A stretch of 64,000 nt of DNA from Thermogemmatispora sp042408735 (GTDB taxonomy: Bacteria > Chloroflexota > Ktedonobacteria > Ktedonobacterales > Ktedonobacteraceae). Below are positions 36,690-44,903 of this stretch, one piece after another. The notes beneath the pieces are model-generated. The model made no database searches. It was given only the letters and a program-made list of their open reading frames with translations, and had not been told where the DNA came from. The stretch covers positions 1-64,000 of the forward strand of contig NZ_JBHOQV010000128.1 of assembly GCF_042408735.1 (NCBI RefSeq), read 5' to 3'. Each line of letters begins with the position of its first letter. The stretch's first letter is position 1. The position numbers and the translations under genes are program-made.

Positions 36690-36695
36690 ATTATA
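36690..36695 (-). promoter_or_regulatory. -10 box of the tRNA-Arg promoter
   Basis: A consensus TATAAT on the minus strand, 13 bases before the mature tRNA 5' end. The -35 is weak (ATGACG at 17 bases). Confidence 0.6.
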
Positions 36696-36957
36696 CCATA
36701 TCTGTCAACGCGCGTCATCACCTCCCCAATGCTCAGGCCGGCGACGTCCTGAAGCGCCCTTTCCTCTTTCGTAACCTCTGTCACCGGTGGCGCTTCGGGG
36801 GAGCAGCTCTTTTCCGGACGTCTCATTCCGCCGCTCTGATAAGGCGCCTGTCCCGCCAAAGGTGCGCTCTCCTCTCCTCATCCTCCCCTATTACTGCTTG
36901 CTTCTTAAGTTTCTATGCGACTTATCAGCATCATTATTAGATTGACACATTTAGTTA

Positions 36958-36987
36958 TTGACAGATCGTCAAAGGCCGTGGTACCAT
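36958..36987 (+). promoter_or_regulatory. Promoter for comEA-comEC
   Basis: TTGACA (36958-36963), an 18-base spacer and TACCAT (36982-36987). A second TTGACA lies at 36942-36947 without a matching -10. Confidence 0.6.
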
Positions 36988-37035
36988 GCCCCTGTATTTT
37001 CTGGGAACAGAGAGTAGGTAGAAAGGGTTTGGGTC

Positions 37036-37887
37036 ATGCAAAATAGCTACCAACATCCATCCTGCGAGCGTTCTTCCCCCACATTTCCCCCCGCTCCTGG
37101 CAGCGCTCTGCGGCCCGGTGAGGTTGTGGAAGCCGCTGCTGAGAGCCACCAGGGTCGCATAGAAGAGTTGGCCCTGGCTGAGACGCTGGAGCTGAGCGTC
37201 CCGGCTACTGTGAGAACGTCCAGAGGACGACGGCTACGGGCGGTGGCGCTCTTTCTCTCCTTTGTGCTGGCCTTGACTCTCTATTTGGTCTGGCAGGGGG
37301 CGGCTCCCGCCAGGGCGCCCTGGTCGTCGCTTCCCTCTGGGAGCACGCCAGTCTCCCCGGAGCCTACGGCGGAAGAGGGATCGGGCGCCGGGCTGGCCGC
37401 TGCGACGGCTACGGCGCCCTCGCTGGCCTCGACGCCGGCGTCTGGCATTGTGGTCTATATCGTGGGAGCTGTACGCCATCCTGGAATCTACAGGCTGCCG
37501 GTAGGCGCCCGTATCTACCAGTTATTGCAGGCGGCTGGCGGCCCGCTGCCCGAAGCCAATCTGGTGACTCTCAATCTGGCCGCTGTGCTTCACGATGGCG
37601 AGGAGATCTATGTCGCGCGCGTTGGGGAGATCCCTCCGCTGATTGGGAATGGCGGCTCTACTCTTGACAGCTCCAGTGCGGCTACCCCCGCTGCTGCCTC
37701 TGCTCCGGTGAATATCAACATCGCCAGCGTCGATGAGCTGCGCCAGCGCTTGCATGTCAGCGCAACGACTGCTCAGAATATTGTCAACTATCGCCTCCAG
37801 CATGGCCCATATACGGCAGTTGAGCAGCTTCTCCAGGTGGTTAGCCGTTCGATTTATGACCGGATCAAGAATCTGGTGACCGTCTGA
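37036..37887 (+). CDS. comEA: ComEA-type competence DNA receptor
   Basis: ComEA binds incoming double-stranded DNA at the outer face of the membrane during natural transformation. The 283-aa protein has an N-terminal cytoplasmic part of about 65 residues, a membrane anchor (VALFLSFVLALTLYLVW), an SLBB domain (IVVYIVGAVRHPGIYRLP) near residue 140 and a C-terminal helix-hairpin-helix pair (VNINIASVDELRQRLHVS...AQNIVNYRLQHGPY). A GAAAGGG site lies 8 bases before the ATG. comEC follows after 21 bases. Confidence 0.93.
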   Translation: MQNSYQHPSCERSSPTFPPAPGSALRPGEVVEAAAESHQGRIEELALAETLELSVPATVRTSRGRRLRAVALFLSFVLALTLYLVWQGAAPARAPWSSLPSGSTPVSPEPTAEEGSGAGLAAATATAPSLASTPASGIVVYIVGAVRHPGIYRLPVGARIYQLLQAAGGPLPEANLVTLNLAAVLHDGEEIYVARVGEIPPLIGNGGSTLDSSSAATPAAASAPVNINIASVDELRQRLHVSATTAQNIVNYRLQHGPYTAVEQLLQVVSRSIYDRIKNLVTV

Positions 37888-37908
37888 GGATGGCGGCAGA
37901 GAAGGGGG

Positions 37909-40538
37909 ATGGCTGTGTTGTCCTGGGTGGCTTTAGAGGGAGGGCTACTGCGGCTGCGGAAGCTGCCGCTGATGGTGGTCTGTTCGGGCTGGCTTGTGGG
38001 CCTGATGCTGGCCTATTGGCTGGCGCTGCCTGCGCTCTGGCTGCCATTGCCGATGGTAGCTGTCCTGCTGGTGCTCCTGGTTGGTTGGCGCCGCTGGCCT
38101 TTGGTCGCTGTCCTCTTGCTCTGCCTCTCCGCGCTGCTCTGCGGAGCGTGGCGCATGGCGGTGGCCGACCCTCGTCACGATCCCGAGGCAGTAGCCAGCC
38201 TGCTCCGCTCTGGCAGGGAGAGCGGCACGGTGGTGATTTGGGGCGAGGTAAGTGCTCCTCCTGCTCTGGAGGGCCATGCTCGTCGCCTGCTGGTAAGCGT
38301 GGCAGAGGTGAGCGACGATGGCGGCTTGCGCTGGTGGCCGCGGCATGGTGAGATCGCCGTGCTTAGTTCTGGCACGCTGCTCGATGATCCCTATGGGCCT
38401 GCTTACGGCGATGAGGTTGTCTTGCGGGGACGCCTCCAGCCCCCTGCCGCTGGCAGCTCGCCCGATCTGCAGGCGGTGATGGCTTTCCCGCGTCTGACGG
38501 TGAAAGGGCACGGAGGAAATCCGCTGCTGGCCTGGCTCTATGCGCTCCGCTTCGCGTTGGCCAACGTGGTAGGAAGGGCCTTGCCGCAACCCGAGGCCGC
38601 TCTTCTGGTGGCGATTTTGCTCGGCCTGCGGACGCCTGCCTTGCAGCCGCTGACTCCTCTGTTCAATGTGACTGGCACCGCGCATTTGATTGTCCCAAGC
38701 GGCTTTAAGGTGACGCTCCTCGCCGGCCTGGTAGGGCTGCCGCTGCGCCCTCTGGCTCGCCAGATGCCTGATGCCTGGCTTCTGCTGCCGGCCCAGCGTC
38801 GGCGTGCTCAGCGTCGGCTCTGGTTCCTCTGTGGGCTTCAGCTCCTGGCGATTGCTGCCTACACCGTCCTTAGTGGAGCTGGACCGGCAGCCTTGCGCGC
38901 CGGTTTGATGGGGGGCCTGCTGGTCCTGGCCCCCAGGTTGGGACGCCGCTACCACGTCTATAGCGCGCTGGCGGCGACGGCTCTGGCTATGAGCCTCGTC
39001 GATCCCTTTGTTCTCTGGGATAGCGGTTTTCAGCTCTCCTTTTTGGGGACATTGGGAATTGTCCTTCTCACCCCTCTCTTCGCCCGTCCTCTGCGTCGGC
39101 TGGAGGATCTTCCTTTGGGCTCGATGCTGGTAGAGTCCCTGGCAGTGACGCTGGCGGCTCAGCTAGCAACCTTGCCTATTTTCGCACTGACCTTTGCTCA
39201 GCTTTCGTTCGTGGCCCCCTGGCCAATCTGCTGACAGTCCCTTTGTTGGAGCTGCTACTCTTGCTAGGGGCGACTATCTGCTTGCTGGGAATGCTGTGCT
39301 TCCCTTTGGCGCTGGTGGTGGGCTGGCTCTCCTGGTTCCCGCTGCATTATGTGATCGGCGCTGTGACGCTCTGTGCCCGCCTCCCCCTGGCCTGGTTGAG
39401 TACAGCGGGGTGGCCGCTCTCGGTCCCGCTGGCCTGGGGCTACTATCTGGCGCTGGCCAGCGCCCTTGGACTGGGTTGGCACTCTTATTCGCGGTGCCTG
39501 GCCCCGTCGGCAGGCGCTGGTCCCAGATGGACACAGGCGGACCACCCGCAGTCGGGCAAGGGACATGGGCGCGCTCGTGGCTTGCTGCTGGGGACCCAGA
39601 TGGCTCTGGCCCTCTGGCTGCTCCTGGCGACCGGCCTGCAGGCTCTGCTGGGCGGCGGCGATGCAGGACTGGTAGTGACCGTTTTCTCGTTGGCCGCTCC
39701 CTCGGGCGTGAGTGGCCCCGCCATTTTGGTCCAGATGCCGCAAGGAAAGATCTGCCTGATCGATGGCGGCCCCGATGCGGTAGCCCTCGCTCACGCGCTC
39801 GACCGGCGCCTGCCTTTCTGGCAGCGCCGCCTCGATTGGCTGGTCTTGTCCTCTCCGCTGCTCTCGCATCTGGCGGGCCTCCAGGATGCAACGGCCCGCT
39901 TTGAGATAGGCCAGGCTCTGGATGGGGGCGTGCTCCATCCAGGGACGGGCTACGCTCTCTGGCGTCGTACGCTCCGAACCCGTGATATCCCCTATCGGAC
40001 GCTGCGTCAGGGTCAGGTGCTTGGGCTGGGGCAGGATCTGCGCCTGGAAGCCCTCTGGCCCCCAGCTTCCCTTCATCGCGGAGGAGATGAGGCCCGCAAC
40101 AATGCGCTGGTCCTGCGCCTGGTCACCCCTGGCCTGCGTATCTTGCTGCTGGGAGAGGCCGCTCAGAGCGCCTACGCCCTCAATGGTCTGCTGGCCACTG
40201 CCCGCTCGACCTCCTTAGACCAGGTGGATGTGGTTCTGGCCGCTCTGGCTGCTGACCAAAAACCACCTCCTGCACTCTTCCATCTGCTGGAGCAGGTGCG
40301 ACCCTCTCTGCTGGTAGTAGATATACCACCCGATCGCCCGGCTGGTCGCCCATCGCGCTCTCCGCTTCCAATCCCTTCGCCGCCTCCAGTGAGGACGCCC
40401 GCAGCTCGGACGGCTGGGTCTTTGCCCTCTTCTGTGCCTGCCTCGCTGGTCGGCAGAGTGTTTTGGCTGAAGGCCCCTGCAGCCTTCAGCCTTCAGCGCC
40501 GCCCCCCCGGCTGGTCCTTTGGCCTGGTACCTCCGTGA
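37909..40538 (+). pseudogene. comEC: ComEC/Rec2-type DNA uptake channel, frameshifted
   Basis: ComEC forms the membrane channel for single-stranded DNA in transformation. The first frame (37909-39234, 441 aa) holds the N-terminal OB-like part and the competence domain helices. It breaks at a five-C run (39215-39219). One extra C would join it smoothly to the second frame, which continues with LANLLTVPLLELLLLLGA to 40538. The C-terminal metallo-beta-lactamase-like domain keeps IDGGPDAV but has LSSPLLSHLAGL where the family has HxHxDH. The gap could be a sequencing indel, phase variation or real decay; the missing metal ligands are independent of the frameshift. Confidence 0.85.
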
Positions 40539-40962
40539 GTGCAGGACTGACCGCCTGCCTGGAAACTGAGCCTCCGGCCTGAAAAGTCGACCAGGGGGTA
40601 ACCTCCTCAGAACAGGCTGGTTCAAGACCAGGGAGGCAGGTGAAAAAAGCGGAATGCTGGAAGCTTTCGGTCGAGACTGTCGGTGGAGACTGCCTTGCAA
40701 CAGTCTCCGCGGAAGGAAGGCCCGCACCGGGGCCAGACTCACCGTCGTCAGTACGCTGACTTCCCACGGAGGAAGAGGATAGGTACAGTATGGCGTTCTT
40801 TGCCTTCTCAGGCTGATCTGTTTTGCAGAGTCAGGCGCATAGTGATATGCGGCCTACGAGGAGCACGAGTTAACAGCCCTGTTGCTAAGGCAGCTTTTCA
40901 TGCTATCATAGGGGGGACTCGTTGATAGTTAGTAAGACAGAACGAAGGAGCATTGACCCCTT
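40539..40962. other. Intergenic region with candidate structured RNA
   Basis: Three consecutive hairpins are visible: GGAGACTG/CAGTCTCC (40685-40708), GGCCC/GGGCC (40719-40734), and GTCAG-TACG-CTGAC (40747-40760) nested inside CCGT/ACGG (40742-40769). They do not match a riboswitch class I can name. The strand is undetermined. The promoter at 40882 lies downstream of them. Confidence 0.4.
40882..40909 (+). promoter_or_regulatory. Promoter for the zinc-ribbon membrane protein
   Basis: TTGCTA (40882-40887), a 16-base spacer and TATCAT (40904-40909), about 50 bases before the ATG at 40963; GAAGGAG lies between. Confidence 0.55.
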
Positions 40963-41526
40963 ATGAGCCGCTGTGAACGCTGTGGCTACGATAGCCCCGA
41001 CCATGTGGCGATCTGTCCCATCTGCGGCTCGGTGATTACCTCCTCCGGCCCCTATGCCCCCCTGGGAGGCTCGGAGCTGTCCGGGAGCGTGAGCGAGCCA
41101 TTTTCTTCCTATAGCACTAGCGGCTGGGGAGAGGTCGGCTCTGGCTCGCAGGCCGATGTCTGGCCGCAGCAGTATTATGGACACTATGCGCCGCCTCAGC
41201 AGGTCAACGTGACGGTGGTCCAGCCCCAGAAAGAGGTGGCACCCCTGATCGTCGAGCTTTTGTTATCCCTGCTCTTGAATATCTACGGGATTGGCTGGTT
41301 GATGGCTGGAGCACCCCTCGCTGGGGTCCTGCTCCTGGTCGGCAGCATTGTCATTGCCTGGCCTCTCCTCCTGATTTCTCTCTTTTTCTGGCCCGTCTGC
41401 TGCGGCTTAAAGCTCATGCTCATTGTGGGACTGGTGATCAACTCCGTGCTCTTGAATAACTATCTGGATCGCCGAGCAGCTAGCCGTTTATTGCAGGTCC
41501 CCCCACCGCTCCCACGCCAATGGTAG
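40963..41526 (+). CDS. Zinc-ribbon membrane protein
   Basis: The 187-aa protein has an N-terminal zinc ribbon (CERCGYDS and CPICGS, residues 4-22), a Ser/Gly/Tyr-rich linker to about residue 80, and a C-terminal region with two or three membrane segments (VELLLSLLLNIYGIGWLM; LLLVGSIVIAWPLLLISLFF). Such zinc-ribbon/TM proteins are widespread and mostly uncharacterised. It is transcribed alone and converges on the recombinase-like gene. Confidence 0.8.
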   Translation: MSRCERCGYDSPDHVAICPICGSVITSSGPYAPLGGSELSGSVSEPFSSYSTSGWGEVGSGSQADVWPQQYYGHYAPPQQVNVTVVQPQKEVAPLIVELLLSLLLNIYGIGWLMAGAPLAGVLLLVGSIVIAWPLLLISLFFWPVCCGLKLMLIVGLVINSVLLNNYLDRRAASRLLQVPPPLPRQW

Positions 41527-41741
41527 AATCGGCGACAATGGATGGGGCTGCTTTCTCGGCGCGAAAGCAAAGGTACCAGAGAGGCTCTGGAGCAGCAGGA
41601 AATGCTTTGCATCCTACTTACTTACAAGAAACTCGCCGTTGGCTAGCCTTGGGAGTGCAGCCGCCCCTTCGCCGGTGCGCTGGTGACACCTTGTCCTGGT
41701 AGCTCGCTCGTCAGGAAATGATCGGTGGAAGCTGGAAGCAG

Positions 41742-42761
41742 TCAGGCCGGAAAGGCCAGGCGCCGGTACTTCTCTCGCGATTCCAGCCAGGCTTCATCGG
41801 AGAGGCCCAGCCGCTCGCGCAGCGTCTCGAAAGAGACGCCTGCTCGAAGCTGACGGACAGCGAAGGTATCGCGCAGCAGCTGCAACGTCACCCGCTTCTT
41901 GATGCCGGCCGCCTTGACCGCGCGCGCCAAAATATAGTTGAGATTGCGGTCGGTACAGTTGAAGAGTGTCTCACCCGACTGGTGCTGGTATTTGCGCAAA
42001 TATTCCCGCACGATCTCGGTAAACTCAGGTGGCAGCGCCAGACTGCGCTCTCTGTGCTGCTTGCCCGTAGAGGGGGGGAAGTGGACACTCACCAGCGGCT
42101 GCTGGGGATTGGAGAGGTCAATGTGCTCCGGTTTGAGAATCATGATCTCTTCTTTCTTGAGGCCCGCGTGCAGGGTCAGGTAGATCAGACAGAGGCAGCG
42201 TACGTCGTCAGCCGCCGCTTTGAGCAGCCGCTCGATCTCTTCATCGAAAAGAAGCTCCGGCAGTGGCGGCAGCGGGCGCTCCAGAATAAGGCTGGCCGAA
42301 GGATCCTCGCGGATCACCCCCTCACGCGCCAGCCAGGAAAAGAAGTTCTTGAGAAAGGTCACTCGCCGGGCCATCGTCTTGGGTGCCGGCGTATGGTCCT
42401 TGTTGCCGAATTTCAGCTTCATCAGCCAGTCGACGAGGTCTTCTTTGGTAATCCGGCCAACGGGCGTCTCCGGCCCCATGAATTCGGTGAACATCTTGAG
42501 GTCAGAGAGAAAGCAGGTGACGGTGTAGTTCGACTTGCCTCGTAACTTTAGCTCCTGCTGATAGGGCAAAGCGCAGGCTGCCAGACTGGACTGCTCCGTC
42601 AACGGCTGGGTACGCACCAGCGGCGGATACGGTACCTCGCCCGGGTCCACCGGTTCGGTAATGACCTGCGTCGTGCCCGGGAAAAGACCACTTTGGACCA
42701 CAACTTGCTCTTCTTGAAGTCGGCTCTCCGCTGGCTGCTTCTTCTGACTATCCTCGTGCAT
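41742..42761 (-). CDS. Tyrosine-recombinase-like protein with substituted active site
   Basis: The 339-aa protein has a SAM-like core-binding domain (LKLRGKSNYTVTCFLSDLKMF, about residues 70-160) and an integrase catalytic fold. Compared with XerD, the first catalytic Arg (TGLR) is Lys in HAGLKKEEI, the HxLR His is Gln in LQLLRDTFAV, and the GHS His is Leu in RLGLSDEAW. The beta-hairpin Lys (TGKQHRER), the second Arg and the Tyr (REKYRRL) remain. An N-terminal extension of about 60 residues is also unusual. Recombinase activity is doubtful; a DNA-binding role is possible. GGAGAG precedes the ATG and a strong promoter lies 54 bases up. Confidence 0.82.
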   Translation of the reverse strand: MHEDSQKKQPAESRLQEEQVVVQSGLFPGTTQVITEPVDPGEVPYPPLVRTQPLTEQSSLAACALPYQQELKLRGKSNYTVTCFLSDLKMFTEFMGPETPVGRITKEDLVDWLMKLKFGNKDHTPAPKTMARRVTFLKNFFSWLAREGVIREDPSASLILERPLPPLPELLFDEEIERLLKAAADDVRCLCLIYLTLHAGLKKEEIMILKPEHIDLSNPQQPLVSVHFPPSTGKQHRERSLALPPEFTEIVREYLRKYQHQSGETLFNCTDRNLNYILARAVKAAGIKKRVTLQLLRDTFAVRQLRAGVSFETLRERLGLSDEAWLESREKYRRLAFPA

Positions 42762-42814
42762 GAGCTGCTCTCCGGTGGTAGTTTCATGCTCTGGAGCTGT
42801 TCTTTTCGTGTTTC

Positions 42815-42844
42815 ATTATAGCAGGAGAAGCCTGCACTGTTCAA
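42815..42844 (-). promoter_or_regulatory. Promoter of the recombinase-like gene with spacer inverted repeat
   Basis: Minus strand: TTGAAC (42844-42839), an 18-base spacer and a perfect TATAAT (42820-42815). GCAGG and CCTGC (42821-42835) form a short inverted repeat within the spacer, a possible operator. Confidence 0.75.
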
Positions 42845-43510
42845 CCTTCGCGCTCGCTTCCCGTGACTCCTTTCTCCCGCCCGCCTTTTCTCATGTGGAG
42901 GCAGTCATGCGGTTCTCGCTGGCAACAGCTAGAGAGGATGGCCTCTTTAGCTGAGAGAGGAGCAGAGGGGTGACCTGGGCTGGCTGGCCTGAGGCGGCCC
43001 TGGGTTGGCGAGAGGACTCTTGGCTAGCCCGATTCGGGCAGGACGGGCAGGATGGCTGCCTGTGCCTGTCTTCTCCTCTCCGAGGGCCCCTGATTGTATG
43101 AGCGCCTGCGGCTCTTGGACTCCTGGAGGTCTGTCAGAGCGCTGGCGCCGACGGGGGACCGCTCTGAGAACAACCCGGACTGATAATGAAGATAGCCCTT
43201 CGCCGTTTCCAATGCGCGAACTGACCTGCGGGGGAGCAGCTGGTTGAACCTGAACGTGACGGCAAGAAAACAACAGACCTCTCCCGAGTTGTCCTGACCT
43301 TGGGAGGAACAATCGGTTGAGGTCCTCTCGCAGGCGTGCTCTTAACTTAACGCTTTAACGTTAGCTTGCTATAGTAGCGGGGTGCGACAGCGGGCCTGTC
43401 CCCTGGCGAATAGGGGAGCTGGTCGAAGCAAGAAGGCCATTCGCTCAGACTGCTGCATTGGACTGAGATCTGTCAGCCGATTCAATCCGACCCGACCCAT
43501 CGTCAGCGAA
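42845..43510. other. Gene-poor stretch
   Basis: No coding frame here has a convincing start or composition. A possible rightward promoter (TTAACG 43347-43352, 17 bases, TATAGT 43370-43375) points into the 3' end of the gene at 43511-44023, so it could make an antisense or small RNA. Confidence 0.45.
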
Positions 43511-44023
43511 TCATGCCAGCTCGTTTTCGTGGCCTTCTGACCTGCCTTCTCCTTCGGCTTTTTCCTCTCGTTCTGGGTTGCTGGCCTCCGCCGTCTCCTC
43601 ACTCCCCGGGGAGAAAAGGGGGGCTTCCAGATCCTCCGGCTCAAACTCCTCCTCGTCAGCCTCCTCGCTCTCCTCAAGACTGACCGCCCGTCCCCAATCG
43701 CTATAGCGCGCCGGTCGCGACTCCTTCCAGACACGGATGGTAGGTCGCATAGCGGGGAAGGTGCGCAGTCCCTCTGGTGCAGCAGGGCCTTCGAGCTGAG
43801 GCTCGTAGGCCGGAGCGCTCTCCCGTACCAGGACTTCCTCCCCCCAGGCCATAGCGTCGAAGCCTAAGCGACGCAGATCCATGACCATGCCGGGCCAGGT
43901 ATCCTCTGGGGCAATGGCCCACCATTCGCGCCCCCACAGGCGTACCGGGCGAACCCGCAGAGGACGATTCAGATCCCCCAGAGTAGCTAGCAACGACGAG
44001 CGCTTGCGTTCCGCTTTTTTCAT
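43511..44023 (-). CDS. Hypothetical protein with acidic C-terminus, 170 aa
   Basis: No family is recognised. The N-terminus is basic (MKKAERKRSS), the middle has a compact domain (GREWWAIAPEDTWPGMVMDLRRLGFDAMAWGEEVLV) and the last 60 residues are mostly Glu. It looks cytoplasmic. The gene stands alone on the minus strand; a weak AAGGA site precedes the ATG. Confidence 0.65.
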   Translation of the reverse strand: MKKAERKRSSLLATLGDLNRPLRVRPVRLWGREWWAIAPEDTWPGMVMDLRRLGFDAMAWGEEVLVRESAPAYEPQLEGPAAPEGLRTFPAMRPTIRVWKESRPARYSDWGRAVSLEESEEADEEEFEPEDLEAPLFSPGSEETAEASNPEREEKAEGEGRSEGHENELA

Positions 44024-44310
44024 AGCTTGTCAACCGTCCTTCCCAGGACTGAGACCACCTGCTCTGGTCTCTTCTCCTGGCGCCGCGCTGCTGTGTGCAG
44101 TGTGCCTCAATGCTGCTTGCCAAGCAAGGCCAGGAGAGTCGGATCTGTATCCTTCCGCTATTTACGATACCACATAACCCGGGCCATTGCCAGTAGAGGA
44201 GGGCGCCGCTGGCCTCCTATCTCGCGCCCTACCTCGGGAGCGAGAGGCGTCGGCTGGCAGCGCCCTCGTGAGAAAACCTGACCGGCTAGCCGGTCACCAG
44301 CCGGCTCTGG

Positions 44311-44637
44311 CTAGGCCGACTGGCCTGACCGCTGGCCTGGCTCTGACAGCCCAACACGGGCGATGATCTCTCCATCGTGCCACTCTGGTGGACCTTCAAG
44401 CCAGCGCAGCATGCGCTGATAACGCTGGTCCTGCTCCTGGCTGCGAGCATTGGCCAGGTAAGCTTCTCTGTCGCTGAAAGCCACAGCGATATAGCATTCC
44501 TGGGCATCGGCATCCATGCGGTAAACCAGCGTCGCGACGGTTCCAGGCACATGGGCCTGCTCAAACTCGCGTAGCTCTGCCAGGAGCTGCTCCTCTGCTC
44601 CTGGCCTGATCCGGCAGTGGGCGACGGTTCCGTACAT
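44311..44637 (-). CDS. ABM-like dimeric alpha-beta barrel protein
   Basis: The 108-aa protein has the pattern of antibiotic-biosynthesis-monooxygenase-like folds: MYGTVAHCRIRPGAEEQLLAEL, then ATLVYRMDADAQECYIAVAFSDREAY and a terminal helix with YQRMLRWL. Members include heme-degrading and quinone monooxygenases and many of unknown role. An AAAGGGA site lies 7 bases before the ATG. The substrate is unknown. Confidence 0.7.
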   Translation of the reverse strand: MYGTVAHCRIRPGAEEQLLAELREFEQAHVPGTVATLVYRMDADAQECYIAVAFSDREAYLANARSQEQDQRYQRMLRWLEGPPEWHDGEIIARVGLSEPGQRSGQSA

Positions 44638-44765
44638 GAGATTTCCCTTTCTGAACTACAGTGCAAGACATTGCCGCATCGGATACCGGGCCGATGCTGT
44701 TGTTGTACCCCCTAACCCAGGTCCCTGGCAAGCACAACCACAGCCTGGCCTCAAAAGAAAGCAGC

Positions 44766-44816
44766 CAGTCAGCCAGCCAGCCTCATGTTCTCGCTGGCTA
44801 ACTGGCTGGCTGACTG
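44766..44816 (-). terminator. Hairpin downstream of the kinase gene
   Basis: A perfect 15-bp inverted repeat (44766-44780 with 44802-44816) built of GGCT/GACT units. On the minus strand it is followed by GCTGCTTTCTTTT. It lies about 90 bases after the kinase stop. Confidence 0.6.
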
Positions 44817-44903
44817 ACTGAGTGGCTGGCTGTGGCCCGTATGGGTGGCCGACAGTAAAGCCGGTGCAGGGCTGCGAGCGATCTACGCTCTGTCGCTTGC
44901 TGA

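Noticed and set aside
37945..38955. 336-aa frame opposite comEC
   Set aside because: Antisense shadow of a membrane-protein gene (Gln/His/Arg-rich).
40641..40790. Cobalamin riboswitch
   Set aside because: GGGAA and GGTGA-like pieces occur on the minus strand, but the order, spacing and the conserved 3' box do not fit, and no cobalamin gene is near.
41718..42545. 275-aa frame opposite the recombinase-like gene
   Set aside because: Antisense shadow; the opposite frame has a recognisable fold and promoter.
42947..43312. 121-aa minus-strand frame in the gap upstream of the recombinase-like gene
   Set aside because: No ribosome site, low-complexity Pro/Arg/Ser sequence and no family pattern.
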